A stretch of DNA of 64,000 nt from the NCBI GenBank assembly GCA_001695595.3, contig MBPM02000002.1:1525608-1589607 (forward strand), written 5' to 3'. The DNA comes from Plasmopara viticola (Eukaryota; Oomycota; Peronosporomycetes; Peronosporales; Peronosporaceae). Below are positions 34,908-45,379 of the stretch, one piece after another. A program made the translations under genes and the position numbers. Numbering within the stretch: position 1 is the stretch's first letter; every line of letters begins with the position of its first letter. Below the pieces are notes generated by a model, which saw nothing but the letters and a program-made list of their open reading frames with translations, searched no databases and had not been told where the DNA came from.

Positions 34908-36401
34908 ATGCGAGTTACATGCCACAACTCGAATGTACAGCGGCGATTCTACAGCAGCTTACTATCTCTCTCACACATGTTGGTACTGGTGTCCTGGGTA
35001 ATTGCAGTCGTTTTGCCTTTGTTGTTGGCACTGGGGTCACGAGGTACGTGCGAAAGACAAAGTCCCTGATAATTTGACGAATGGGTGCGGACCTGGAAAC
35101 GCTCTCGATGTGGTAGGTTTTGTGCTCGAGGTAAATTCGTATCACGAACAGCCCGTCGTCAAGTCTGCGGATCAAGTGCTCTGTATACTGGAAGGTGAAC
35201 GGGCGAACGAGCCAATGACATTGGTGCACACGACATTTCCAGAGCGGATCCAAAAGCTTTTTTCGAACGAAAGCGTACAGGCTGCTTTGGTCAAGGTATG
35301 TAAATTCTAGTGATCCTTCAAGTGATTAGTTACTTGAATAATGAATAACCTATGATGCAGACTTCTGGTACCGATATCAATGTGGACGGAATCGCCGAGT
35401 CGATCCTTGTTGAAATCGCCATACCAGTACTGGCCAGCGACATTATTCGACAAGCTACTGTAGTGCTCGTGCTCGATTATACGCTAAAGGCACGCTTGTT
35501 GCGCTCACACTGAGTTGATCAGCCAAGAGTTCAAATTTACTGTGTATTTGTGTTCGCTAGACGTATGCCAAGCTTTACATGGACGTTCTGGCTGTGTTTA
35601 GAGAATCAACTTCGATTGGAGGAGACACGCTATATGTTGATGGCGATCTTAACTTGCACCAACGGAGTGCACTTGAGATTACCGAAAGGTGCGTACATAC
35701 ATGTGCCACAACGACAAGCTTCATACTTAACAAAGGATTGTTATGGCAGCATACAACAGCCTTACAATGATTCACTTATCGTAAACATGACCACCGCTAA
35801 CACAACGCAAGAGCTCGTGGTGCAGTCTCTAATTAGCGGATACCGAAAACGCAACTGTACGTTCTTACAACTTGTAAAGTGAGCAAAAGCTAACACATTG
35901 TGTGTGGAATCAATGCAAGATACCGCCAACTTAAATGTACCGTATTCGTTTTGGACATCAGACTCTAATGTATCCGAAGACGGAAGAATGTTTCGAATTA
36001 GCATGAATGTTCGGATCGACACAGCCAATGTCGTGTATGTATTATTTTGTCGACAATCAACAAAAATGTTTATAAATTACCGATCAAATATTTGAATACC
36101 CTTCACACAGATACACCCCTCAGTGGCCGGAAGTGGTCAAGCATGCATGGATTCAGGTGATCACTTCTCCAATCGATGTCTTTCCGTACGTACCCTAATC
36201 CTTCTTAGTATTACTGCATCTTTATGTTCGTCTCAGCACTCATCGTTACCCTACGCGAATATCTCTTCACCCACAAGGTCAGTGTACGGCGTCAAATGTC
36301 AGCCTTCACCATTTTTGATTTCTGATGCACTACGCTTCTAGCTCCTCTACAGCGTTTGCGTCGTCGACGAACCTCAGAGGAAGTTCATGAAGTACGAATA
36401 G
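34908..36401 (+). CDS. TMEM231: TMEM231, ciliary transition-zone protein (nine exons)
   Basis: Joining nine exons gives 328 residues: 34908-35043, 35117-35295, 35361-35489, 35561-35692, 35736-35856, 35920-36034, 36111-36156, 36209-36277 and 36342-36401. Human TMEM231 is about 316 residues. TM1 is near residues 22-41 (MLVLVSWVIAVVLPLLLAL). The extracellular part has GFVLEVNSYHEQPVV, VHTTFPERIQ, LYVDGDLNLHQRSALE and SGYRKRN. YTPQWPEVVKHAWIQ precedes TM2 (about 287-305, YYCIFMFVSALIVTLREYLF). TMEM231 belongs to the MKS/B9 complex that gates membrane proteins at the cilium base, so it fits a zoospore-forming organism. Introns are 43-76 bp with GT-AG ends, except intron 3, which uses a GC donor (35490). 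The 43 bp intron 4 is the least certain. No in-frame stop is seen, so the gene looks functional. It is divergent from the MSP gene. Confidence 0.88.
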
Positions 36402-37328
36402 CTTTGGTAAACAAATACATTAACGACGTTTTACGTCATGTGACAATAGTAGTAAGAATAGCCACACGATGCGAGCAGTGTCAAGCAATTGCGTCAGCAT
36501 TACTAAATGCATAGGCAAATACCATTGCCAAATTTTTCATTAAAATAAGTCGAACAGTCCGCTCGCCCCATCAACGGTGCAAATCCTAATGCGCGCAGTG
36601 CATGACGAAAAGGTAGTGGTCACGATGACGCTAGGTGTTGAGTCGCACGCTCCTTGCAGATAGTGATATCGCGAATCGCGATCAGGTGCTACTAATTCGT
36701 GTCCAACCGTAGCATTATTGCTGCCTTAGAAAAAGCATGTGGTATACTGATTTCATAACGCTCTACTCTAACTGCTCAAGTAGGAAGGCTGTCGTATAGA
36801 TTGTACGCAATAAAAATGACGGCACTGCCAACCCAAACGTGATAGTGGAAGCCTTGCTGCCCGAAAAAGCCTTATCGTGTAATGAGAGATTTGAAATACG
36901 ATCCCATAAATTTAGGGAGCTACCAGCATCCCGCGCAAGTGCCAGCGCCTTGGATTTGACTGATCTATGAATAATCAATATACTCATGTAAAAGCAGCCA
37001 TTTTCGTTCCGGCATCTTTTGTTGCTCTCTTTTTTGTGATAGAATCGTGCCACCGCATTTGGCAATTCGCCTAGCCTTTTCTGCGTAATATTCTTGAGAT
37101 CAAAAAAGATAGCAATTATGTAGACTAAGGTCCTCTTGCTAACAATGCTCTTCGGTGCTGGCAAAAATGCGACTTCTAAATGCTAAATGCTAAATGCTTG
37201 CTAAGGCCTCTGATTTTAAATCCAAACTGCGTTCATTAGCTGTACCAGACCGTTGCATAAAGGCTACCTTTTATGTCAACACCTCACTTGTGAAATATGC
37301 GGTATCAAACCTCATATTTGATTTTACA
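36402..37328. other. TMEM231-PEX19 spacer, duplicated at 52861-53720
   Basis: Conserved between the segmental copies with small indels; for example gctaccagcatcccgcgc is in both. Open frames differ between copies (36763-37164 on -, 53219-53521 on - and 53289-53627 on +), so I do not call a gene. A short aatgcta repeat array sits at about 37178-37200. Confidence 0.5.
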
Positions 37329-37993
37329 AAATCAGTACTCGCACCAGACGATGACAAGCTAAAGCCCCAGGAAGAGTTCCACCTGGACGACCTTCTCGAA
37401 GGTAAGCGCCTACAATGTTTGCATTCACGCAAGTGCTCGCTCACCATTTTTCGTTTTTGCCGTGCTTAGATGCGCTGGATGATTTAGCGGATATAGTAAA
37501 CGCTTCAGAAATGTCAAGTATCGTAAAGGCGACCGCCGCCACCACCGCAGCGACGCAGGACAGAAAACTTTTATTTGAGCCTAAGAACCGATGATTTGTA
37601 TCAACGTACTTGAAATTTGGCAAAGTTTTTTTAGACGCGCAAAGTTTCAAAACGTGTTGGAGCAGGCTGAGGCACAGATCGTATCGTAAAAGCCGGTAAA
37701 ACAAGAATTTCTTTGGGCTGGTTCAAATGATTATTCGTGCAATTCCATACTGTGCACACGAAGAATGTTAATTAGCTACCGGGTTGGTTGAAAAGGAAGA
37801 CTTGCTAGATGAGACGGATGACGTGCGAGCTGGGGTGGCCAAGACACTGCGGAATATGGCCAAAGCAGCAGAAGACGTGGAAGGATTGGGTACGGCACAG
37901 GTAGAAGCTATGGAGGAAGATATGATGGTTGAGATGATGAATAGCTTTGAAGTCAGAGTGTCGCCTGTGCCACTCCAGCTGATATGTTTAAAA
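37329..37993 (+). pseudogene. PEX19: Truncated PEX19 remnant
   Basis: PEX19 is the cytosolic receptor that chaperones peroxisomal membrane proteins. A first exon-like piece ends EEFHLDDLLE at 37401. A normal 68 bp intron (37402-37469) follows, and the frame continues DALDDLADIVNASEM, matching the conserved N-terminal PEX3-binding block (LEELLESALDD in human). Later pieces FQNVLEQAEAQI (about 37644) and VRAGVAKTLRNMAKAAEDVE with GLGTAQVEAMEEDMM (37820-37950) match the middle of the family. An in-frame TGA near 37593, frame changes, no ATG before APDDD, and complete lack of the C-terminal half (CAAX-type end) show it is broken. In segmental copy 2 only the first ~30 bases remain (about 53722). 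Confidence 0.7.
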
Positions 37994-38459
37994 TGCTACA
38001 TGTAATGTTGCTTTATGATCAAAGTCAAGGTTGTTGTTAATTATAAAAGCAAACTTGCACATATCTAAAGTTTGCAACCCCACTGATACCTTAAGACAGA
38101 AATTATCGATACCATTCGCATTCTGTGGCTGCCATTTGCTTGAAATCTTTCTTTGCTTTGAAGTATATTGCTTCGACGACCACATTACACGCTTCGATTA
38201 GTCACGAGATCACATGTTACACATTTGATCATTTGACACGCAATGCGTACTTTGTGATACAGCCGATATCTCATGATTTGCTTACAAATGGCGGAAAGCG
38301 TTAAGAGGCAACTTTGTCATAAAAAAATTGGTCGCGATGAATCTTTGGTGTGCAACAAGCAAAGAATTCTTGTGTTCTACAGACTACGATGAATCTATCT
38401 TTACTGTCTTTTGATTGAGCAGACATATATGTCGGATTCATTGCATTGGCGCTCTTTAA
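37994..38459. other. Spacer after PEX19 remnant
   Basis: AT-rich with no credible gene. It has no counterpart in segmental copy 2, where PEX19 exon 1 joins gypsy sequence directly, which indicates a deletion there. Confidence 0.45.
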
Positions 38460-40400
38460 GCGACAGTATTTGCTACTGCGTTAACAGCAAAAGTAAGAGC
38501 GATGTTCGTATATTGTACGCATAAATTTGGTAATCGTCAAAGGATTATGACGACAAAGTCTATACTACCTAGGATGAGAGTCCTTGACCTGCAATACTGT
38601 CTGAACAATGACAGCGCTCCATATCGCCATATTCTCGTTTAATCAGTCTGTATCGGCGTTTGTTTGCATGTGCTAGTCAACCAAGTCGGCACAATTATTT
38701 CTCCTTTAAAGCATTTTTCCCTTTTCGCTTTACAATCTGACGTATGTTTTTGAATTGCTCACGACTTTAGTTGAATTAACCGGATCTAGCCATTAATGTA
38801 GCAAATTGTCTACGTACTCATGGCGATGCAATTGCGGTCGCTTTCGTGGAGACAAATTTTTGCTCTGGCATTTTCGCCTACGATGAAGAATCGTTTAAAG
38901 GCTTCAATCAAAACATATTTGCATGCCTGACAAATACGTTCTACCAATGTGGGCCACGGCCTGCACGTATGCGTAACAACAAGTGTATTATGTTCATTCG
39001 TATGGTTATGCAAAAAAAGTCAGACGTCTTTCCATTCTTTGAGATAAAAAAGGATCCATCACAAAAATGTATTATGCTAATAGATCTTATGGGTCTTGAG
39101 TCGTACTTAAACCTTACCAATACAAACTTTATGGCAAGTAATGCCAGCAGGAAAGACCATTTGGTAGTTCTGAGCTGCCTGGGCTGATACGAGATAACTC
39201 CAATCTCACCGAGCTGCAATAAAATGTAGCCGATGGTATAGTCCAAAGGTGTCGCATAAAACGATGCTAAACAATTTGTTTTAGCGAGAAGCGGATCTTG
39301 ATAAGCACATATCTTAATGACATCAACAGCACTCTGGTTAAGATACGAGACATTATACTTCAAATTTTAACTAGATGAGCTAAAAGATAACTAAGTTACC
39401 TTCTGAAGTGTAATTGAGTAGTGCAATGAAGTATCAAAATTTTCAGTGAAAGCGGTTTCCTGAACTTTGGGGAAAGCGTTTTAGTCGTAACTTGAATAAA
39501 GAGTGCTATTTATTTTACACCGACGTGTTGATGTGCGGGGAGGGTGCTGCGCCAATCACAGAGCTGGTCTTACTCGAACTAACATCACGCCTTTCGGGGC
39601 GTGAGCGCACGTTTTTTAATTATCACTTTGTGGTATAAAAACAAAGCATGCGACGATTTTGCGTGGTGGGAAGTCGTTTCCCTGACCAGTTTACGTGGCT
39701 CCACTATTTGCGTGAGAAAGTCTGCTTCCTTTATCCAAACGGAGTTATCTCCTGGCAACACTCGGGCTCGAATGGTTATGACGAAGACGAATCTTCTTGA
39801 GATCTTGGAATTTCGTTTTGGCAGAAGAAGTTGGTATGGAATTGGAATAACTTGAAAGCGCGGAAGTCGATAGCTAAGTGTAACCGCCGATCTCGAAAGA
39901 TGACAGGCATGTATCGCGAAAGCGGTCACCCCAAATATAATAACCTTGCTTTCGCGCAAGGAAAGAACTAAAATCAGTTTTGCGTTCAAATAATGAGCGA
40001 AAGGCTTGAAGCGCAATAAATCGTGAAAAGCCCGCTGGTCTTGAAAGATGACTAGCATGTGTCGCGAAAGCGGGCACCCCAAAACATAAGTAATCTTGCG
40101 ACCGCGCGAGAAAAGAGCTAAATTAGTTCCGCTCAACAGCACTCTGGTACTGGCTCTCCCGGCATCGCCCAATGTCATCCTCTAACAGATCGGACGAAGG
40201 CTTTCGAGATCAGCATAGACAGTCCATTGCTCGTCCAATAAATCGGTCAGGCCTAACTACTTCGCATACCCTTTTGAACAAAAGACATGGACCGAGCCGA
40301 GACACTTTGTTCTGCCGTTGATGCAAACTTATCGCTGCTGGCATGTAGCTCTGTTATTTTATAACAATTTTTTTTTCTTGGCTGGCTCAATCGTTCCTTC
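38460..40400 (-). mobile_element. Gypsy fragment B (RT end, RNase H)
   Basis: On the reverse strand the frame 39363-38941 reads LDYTIGYILLQLGEIGVISY and LLAIKFVLVRF. This corresponds to gypsy RNase H (DASDYAIGYVLLQ...ISYQSRQL...KELLAIKFALVRF). Upstream (toward 40350) lie RT-connection-like pieces shared with fragments C and D. Frame 40178-39585 (-) is long but covers an internal tandem repeat and has no family match, so it is not called a gene. It forms the right border of segmental copy 1. Confidence 0.65.
39885..40140. repeat. Direct repeat of about 100 bp inside gypsy B
   Basis: Blocks at about 39890-39985 and 40043-40138 share gaaagatga, gtcgcgaaagcgg, caccccaaa and gagctaaa-type stretches. 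The first block also has a 9-bp inverted repeat (cgcgaaagc at 39915 and gctttcgcg at 39948). The repeat is absent from fragments C and D at this place. Confidence 0.75.
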
Positions 40401-41029
40401 AATGCCAACTTTTCACTTTTATGAATGTATTAATTGTTCGCGTAAGGTTGCGCCATTGATCAGAGACTTTGAGTAATTCATTGAATTCGTTACAGCCTTT
40501 TCTTAGAAATTGGCGCAATCTTTTATCCTGTGTCTCAAGGTAATCACCACTTCTAATAGAGCAATGTGAGCTTATTGATACCTTCTTTGCCAAATTGGCA
40601 TACAAATGCTCAATGCGGAAGTCAAAATCGCTTCACTCGTCACTGCCTTTCCAAGCTTATATTTAAGCGAAATGTGGTGCTGGTCATGCTTAAAATAAGC
40701 TGAATAGTTCAACTGTGCCTGCACAAAGGCTCTCGACGCATTGCATAGCAACATGTCCGAATGTACATTATACAGTGCATTCAATTTGGCAGACGCATAC
40801 TATCGAATCAGAATGAGGAAGTAAAACAAAAACCTCACAGCGGTCAGTTCGCCGTGTGGTATGTTATGCACTACAACAGGAGTGATAAACAAATGCTTCG
40901 GCGACCCTTGATCGTTTAGTTACACAATTGTGTTTCGACTATAACGGTTTTTATTAAATATACGCTGACGTTGTATACATTCATAGCAGGTCTGAAGAAG
41001 AAAGGTTGGTATTGAGAGAACATCTATCT
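40401..41029. other. Spacer between opposed gypsy fragments B and D
   Basis: Part is shared with 54900-55380, including atgtacattatacagtgcattcaatttgg-type sequence seen in opposite orientation near 55140. No gene is visible. Confidence 0.45.
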
Positions 41030-41870
41030 ACATGCCAGCAGCAATAATTTTGCCTCTGCGGCAGAAAACTTTCTCGGCTCGACCTATGTCTTTTGCTCAA
41101 AAGGGTTTGCGAAAGTCGTTAGACCCGACCGATTTATCGGACGAGCACAGGACTGTCTTTGCGGGTCTCGAAAGCCTTAGTCCAGCACCGGAATCATCGG
41201 AAAACGTTTTTATTGAGCCCCGCTTTTCGCTTTGCCAACGAAAATAGTGTCGTTTCGCACCGGCTTTATGCGGCACCTTCGCCTATGCCATCGTCTACAA
41301 TTTATTGCAGCTCGATGAGATCGGAACCATCCCGTATTATCTCACAAAGGTTGGAGCTACTAAATGGTCTTATCCGCTAGTATCAAGGAGTTACTTGCCA
41401 TGTAGCTCGTATTTGTAAGGCTCTTGTACATTTTCTGGACTCAAGAACCAATAGATTTATTAACATAATGCCTATCCAAGGTTCGATTCTATTTATCTCA
41501 AAGAACGGCAAATTGCCCGACATTCTTTATTTTAGTACTGAAAAAAAGTAATACATGAATGATACGCACACGTGCAGGCCAGATCATGAGTTGGCCCACA
41601 ATAGTAGAATGGATTTGTCAGGCAAATAATTGTGCTGATTAAGACCTTCAAACGATTCTCCATCGTAGGCGAACATATTAGAGTCAAAAAATTGACTCCA
41701 CGACAGCGACAGCGACCACAATCGCGTCGCCATAAGTAAGCAGACAATTTGCTCTATTATAACCCGGATCCAGTTGATCTAACTTAAGTTGTGAGCAATC
41801 CAAATACATTGGTCAAATTGTGAAGCATTGAAACAGTCAATTAGCATGCAAAAGCCACTTTTGCTTGATT
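41030..41870 (+). mobile_element. Gypsy fragment D (inverted relative to B)
   Basis: The reverse complement matches gypsy B from about 40345 down to 38770. Shared marks are atgccagcagc with its flank, the clusters around aaatcggtc, and the rule that gaccattTggtagctc-like sequence follows. So B and D form a large imperfect inverted repeat centred near 40.7 kb. The + strand frame 41032-41247 starts MPAAIILPLRQKTFSARPMS but corresponds to gypsy pol in this family, not a host gene. Confidence 0.65.
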
Positions 41871-41874
41871 GTCC

Positions 41875-41975
41875 TCCACCCATACAAATATGAAATAATT
41901 TGATTGGCTTTCATGGATTCTGATTAGCTAAACGTTATATTTTTTGTCGGATATTAATCCTCAGATGTTACACCG
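41875..41975 (-). repeat. Three-copy dispersed motif, inverted copy
   Basis: The reverse complement carries gtaacatctgaggattaata, aacgtttagctaatcagaa and catatttgtatgggtg, matching 32396-32515 and 43205-43345. It adjoins gypsy D in the same reversed orientation. Confidence 0.75.
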
Positions 41976-42159
41976 CTGGTATAAGATTGTGATTCTATCT
42001 TGTCATGATAATGACATGGCCTTTTTATCTTTAGCGAGATTTGGCAGTTTACAGTGCTCTACTGAGGCACGGCCTAGCATTACAAAGTAGCACAAACTCT
42101 TTTGTTTCGCTATAGTTTTTTTACGACCGACACACCTGACTGTCTGCCTCAAGGCAATG

Positions 42160-42897
42160 CCTTTATAGAGGCTTCACCGCTCGTGCTACTTGTAGTAGCA
42201 GCTTTACAGTGCATCACCAAGTGAAAAAGGAAGACATCCCTCCGAATTGCGGATCGAATGTATTGTACGACTTTTTCAACCCAAATTTTGTTGCGAAATG
42301 GCTTTTATAGCTCTATGACTTAAACTGTGGGGCTTTGCTGGACCTCCTTTGAGCAAAATGTTCAGCTTCTAGCATCACACTGGCTGATTGTACTTCGTAC
42401 ATCACTGTCCAGGGGACCTGTACTGGTTGGAACGTGGGTGACTTACGAGAGGATCTACAATTTGTTGACTAAGACGTATGTCTTTATATTAACTCATATA
42501 TTTATCCATAGAAATTACGAATAAATGAGTTTCTTGGATCTTTGTGTAGATGTTGACGAGTATTCGTTGCTCATGCTGCTCACGTTTGACCAGACGCGCG
42601 TTGGCGTTGCCTACATTGGCTCTACTAATGACGCTTGATATTGCCTATTGGCTTATAAAGCCGCTGTCTAGGTGCTTGCAACGCATCAATACTGTTCCCA
42701 TTCACGATTTTGTTAGCTGGCACTACTTCTATGGTCTTGGCCAAGTTCCTGCAACTATGCTGGCTGTGTGCTATTCGCTCTCGCGCAAATGCTGCAAAAT
42801 GTCATTACGACCCAACAAGATCGTGATGGCACTCGGACTTGTAGCATTCGCTCTCACATCCATTGTTCCACAGTTGGTCTCATTGGCCTCTCTCTAG
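42160..42897 (+). pseudogene. Membrane-protein-like fragment, copy 2
   Basis: Longer relative of 29861-30545. An ATG-started frame at 42550-42897 (115 codons) encodes a hydrophobic protein: LTRRALALPTLALLMTLDIA, then MLAVCYSLSRKCC and a final hydrophobic MALGLVAFALTSIVPQLVSL. It may be the C-terminal part of a multi-span protein. Upstream similarity without a continuous frame suggests a truncated gene. Confidence 0.4.
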
Positions 42898-43204
42898 TCT
42901 TTTGATCGTGTTGCACTTGACGCCATTAGCTGGTAGGACGACCCCATAGTAATTTATGCAGCGCAATGGGGCATCATACAATCACTACTTATGGGAAATG
43001 TGCTACTTTTAACGACATTGTTCTGTTGATTGGAAAAATTAGTTTCTTGCGGCAAATGTGATCGAAATTGACGTGGCACAGCTCTCTCCCAGACTTACAG
43101 CAATGTAAGTATACAACCATACAAATACGCCCCCTTCTCATAAATCTACTTTACTAATTTTTCAGCAAGATTGCGTTAAAAAGACGCGTTTGAGACGCGT
43201 TTTT
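42898..43204. other. Spacer upstream of LINE-bearing block
   Basis: The first tens of bases match the junction at 30545 in copy 1. The remainder has no recognised feature apart from a palindromic gacgcgtttgagacgcgttt motif near 43180. Confidence 0.45.
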
Positions 43205-43345
43205 GAGCGTGAAAAAAGTAGTTTTTGGGTAAAGATGCATGTATGAGTGGTGCAACATCTGAGAATTGGTATCGACCGAGAATTAAACGTTCAGCCAATC
43301 AGAAGTCATTGAGTGCCAATTAATCTAATTCATATTTGAAGGGGT
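43205..43345 (+). repeat. Three-copy dispersed motif, copy 3
   Basis: Matches 32396-32515 in the same orientation. In copy 1 the motif continues straight into the MSP 3' flank. Here a LINE starts at its end, so this motif is best read as pre-existing flank and not as part of the LINE. Confidence 0.8.
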
Positions 43346-43559
43346 GGTGGCCAGTTAATCAAAAGCGTGCTTCACAGTTTGCGCAAGCCAGAGAACCCAA
43401 GCGTCTCATCGCCCTCAGCCACAATCGCCAAGTCAGCTGCCACAGTCAGCAACCAACAGTCGTCCAACTGCAATCTGGGTTGGTGCATTATCTGAACAAT
43501 GTATCCTGTCAGCGCCCATTTTCTACACCAATTCAGTCAACGCAGCATTTCTGCACGTG

Positions 43560-44717
43560 AATTAAGTGTGAATTCAGTCGTTCGCGCCCTTTCGCCTCAA
43601 GAATCCGTGACGACAGCATCCTATCCTCGCCCAAGTGACGCGGAAGCGGTTTCAGCGAATAAGGACTTGAACGAGGATTTCATTCTTGCTTCCCCTTTGC
43701 AGCGTCTACTGCATCCGATATCACTCCTTCTATTCGTCTCGTGGATGTTATTCGCAACGCTGCTGCGCTTCGTCGTGACACTACTACAGCGAATGCTGCT
43801 CAGATGCGCGTGAAAACTCCCAAGCCTCTCGCGAGTGATGTCGAAGCTATTGAGGCGCTTAACGACAATGGTACGCCGTGGTCGGAAAGTGCTCCCAGCA
43901 TTACCAGCGCTCGCTCGTATTAGCTGCCCCGTGTGCGTTACGCGCTTATGTTGGAGACCGGTGGTGCATTTGCGCGTATGGCTTCGCAGGAGGTCATGTA
44001 GTCATTCGTTCGCGAACACAACAATCCAAACCTTGCCGAACTCTTCCGTGATAATCTCGTGGGGCGAAATCTCAGCTTCAAGGTCCAGAGACGCGAAGTA
44101 TGTATGAAGCTTGAGCGCCAAGCCATCCAGTTATTGGGGGGCTCGATCAAGTTCAAGGAGTTTGATGTCCTGGAAGAAAAAATTTTCCTTGACCTTATAG
44201 CATCGACAGCGATCTTGATACTGACCGAATTAAAAAGCGATTGTTTGAGCTTGGCTGCCGACCTCTGGACAACACCTTTCGCGAAGTCAACGTTGCAACT
44301 GGCGTAACTACGGATACGTGGCGTGTGCATTTGGTGTCGACGACCTGTCCAAGCATGCTCATAGCTGAGGGCACTGTGTGTGATCAAGTTATGTTCGAGG
44401 AACGCCTCTTTCCAGCCCATAGGAAGAATGCTCCGTTCTTATCTGAGCGATTGCCGTTTGGATATCGTTCTGCGTATGCCCTCGACTTGACCGACCACCA
44501 GCCGTTGCGTGGACCTTCGACCCAGCCCACTCCAGTCCCAGCCCGTTCTCGTTCACGCCAGTCTACTCAGCCTGTTGCCCGTCCGTTTGACTCTGCGTCG
44601 CAGTGTGCAGTTGCCAATCCAGCCCCGACACTTACAACGCAGCCCACGACTACGGCACTTGCCGTGGGTCCAGCCCCGTCCGTGGACCCCTCGTTGTGCA
44701 GCCGATCAAGCAGTTGA
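43560..44717 (+). pseudogene. LINE ORF1 remnant
   Basis: Overlapping frames (43499-43813, 43741-43923, 44059-44307 and 44241-44717) read as one protein with frameshifts. The part ELGCRPLDNTFREVNVATGV and TWRVHLVSTTCP resembles the RRM-like nucleic-acid-binding section of LINE ORF1 proteins. A Pro/Ser/Thr-rich tail (QPTPVPARSRSRQSTQP) follows. It lies directly upstream of the endonuclease-RT frame. Confidence 0.6.
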
Positions 44718-45379
44718 ATGACCCCATCATCCAGTCTTCTTAAGCAGTCCTGCGCTTCTCTCGACCGACAATGAAATTGTGGTTCGTCGCGAGAACAAGT
44801 GTACTCGTAGCTCGAATGATTTCATGAACATGACCAGCAAAGAACATAACAAGGATTTGCCTGGTGTTATTACTAGCAAATATTTTAGTGTGCTGAAGGA
44901 AATTAAGACGGAATACGAACTTGATGAATCGCCTTTTGGTCCAGACGAAAGACCCAGCTTTAGGATTAGGCCGACGGTCGTCAGCATTCCCGATGCTGTA
45001 AAGAATTCGACTGAGGCCTCGCATAGCATCGTCTAAAATCTTCAAGACCGCACAGTTCGTTCCGGTGATAGAAACAACAGAAGCTATGCTTGGTGATGTT
45101 GCCGACGAAGAAATTGATATCCTTCCAGTTCGTCTTGAATTGGCAGCGGCTCGCGACCAATCTGCGCACAAGGTACTCAACTCAGCGACGAATGCCGACA
45201 AGCTGATACATTTTGCTCGTCACTCGCCACTAGCACTAAACCACACTATCCTCGAGCAGATGCGTAATGATGATTGCAACTCCCAGATGTCGTCCAGCTC
45301 ATGCTCCTCAATCGTATCCTCGCAGCCATATGAAGACATACTTTCCACACGAAGTGGATAAATTTTATCGGGGTCAAGC

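Noticed and set aside
39585..40178. 197-codon frame on the - strand
   Set aside because: It lies inside gypsy fragment B, spans an internal tandem repeat, and is not open in the related fragments.
41032..41247. ATG-started 71-codon frame considered as a gene
   Set aside because: Its relatives at 40345 and 54890 lie in the same position of gypsy fragments, upstream of RNase H-like sequence, so it is pol debris.
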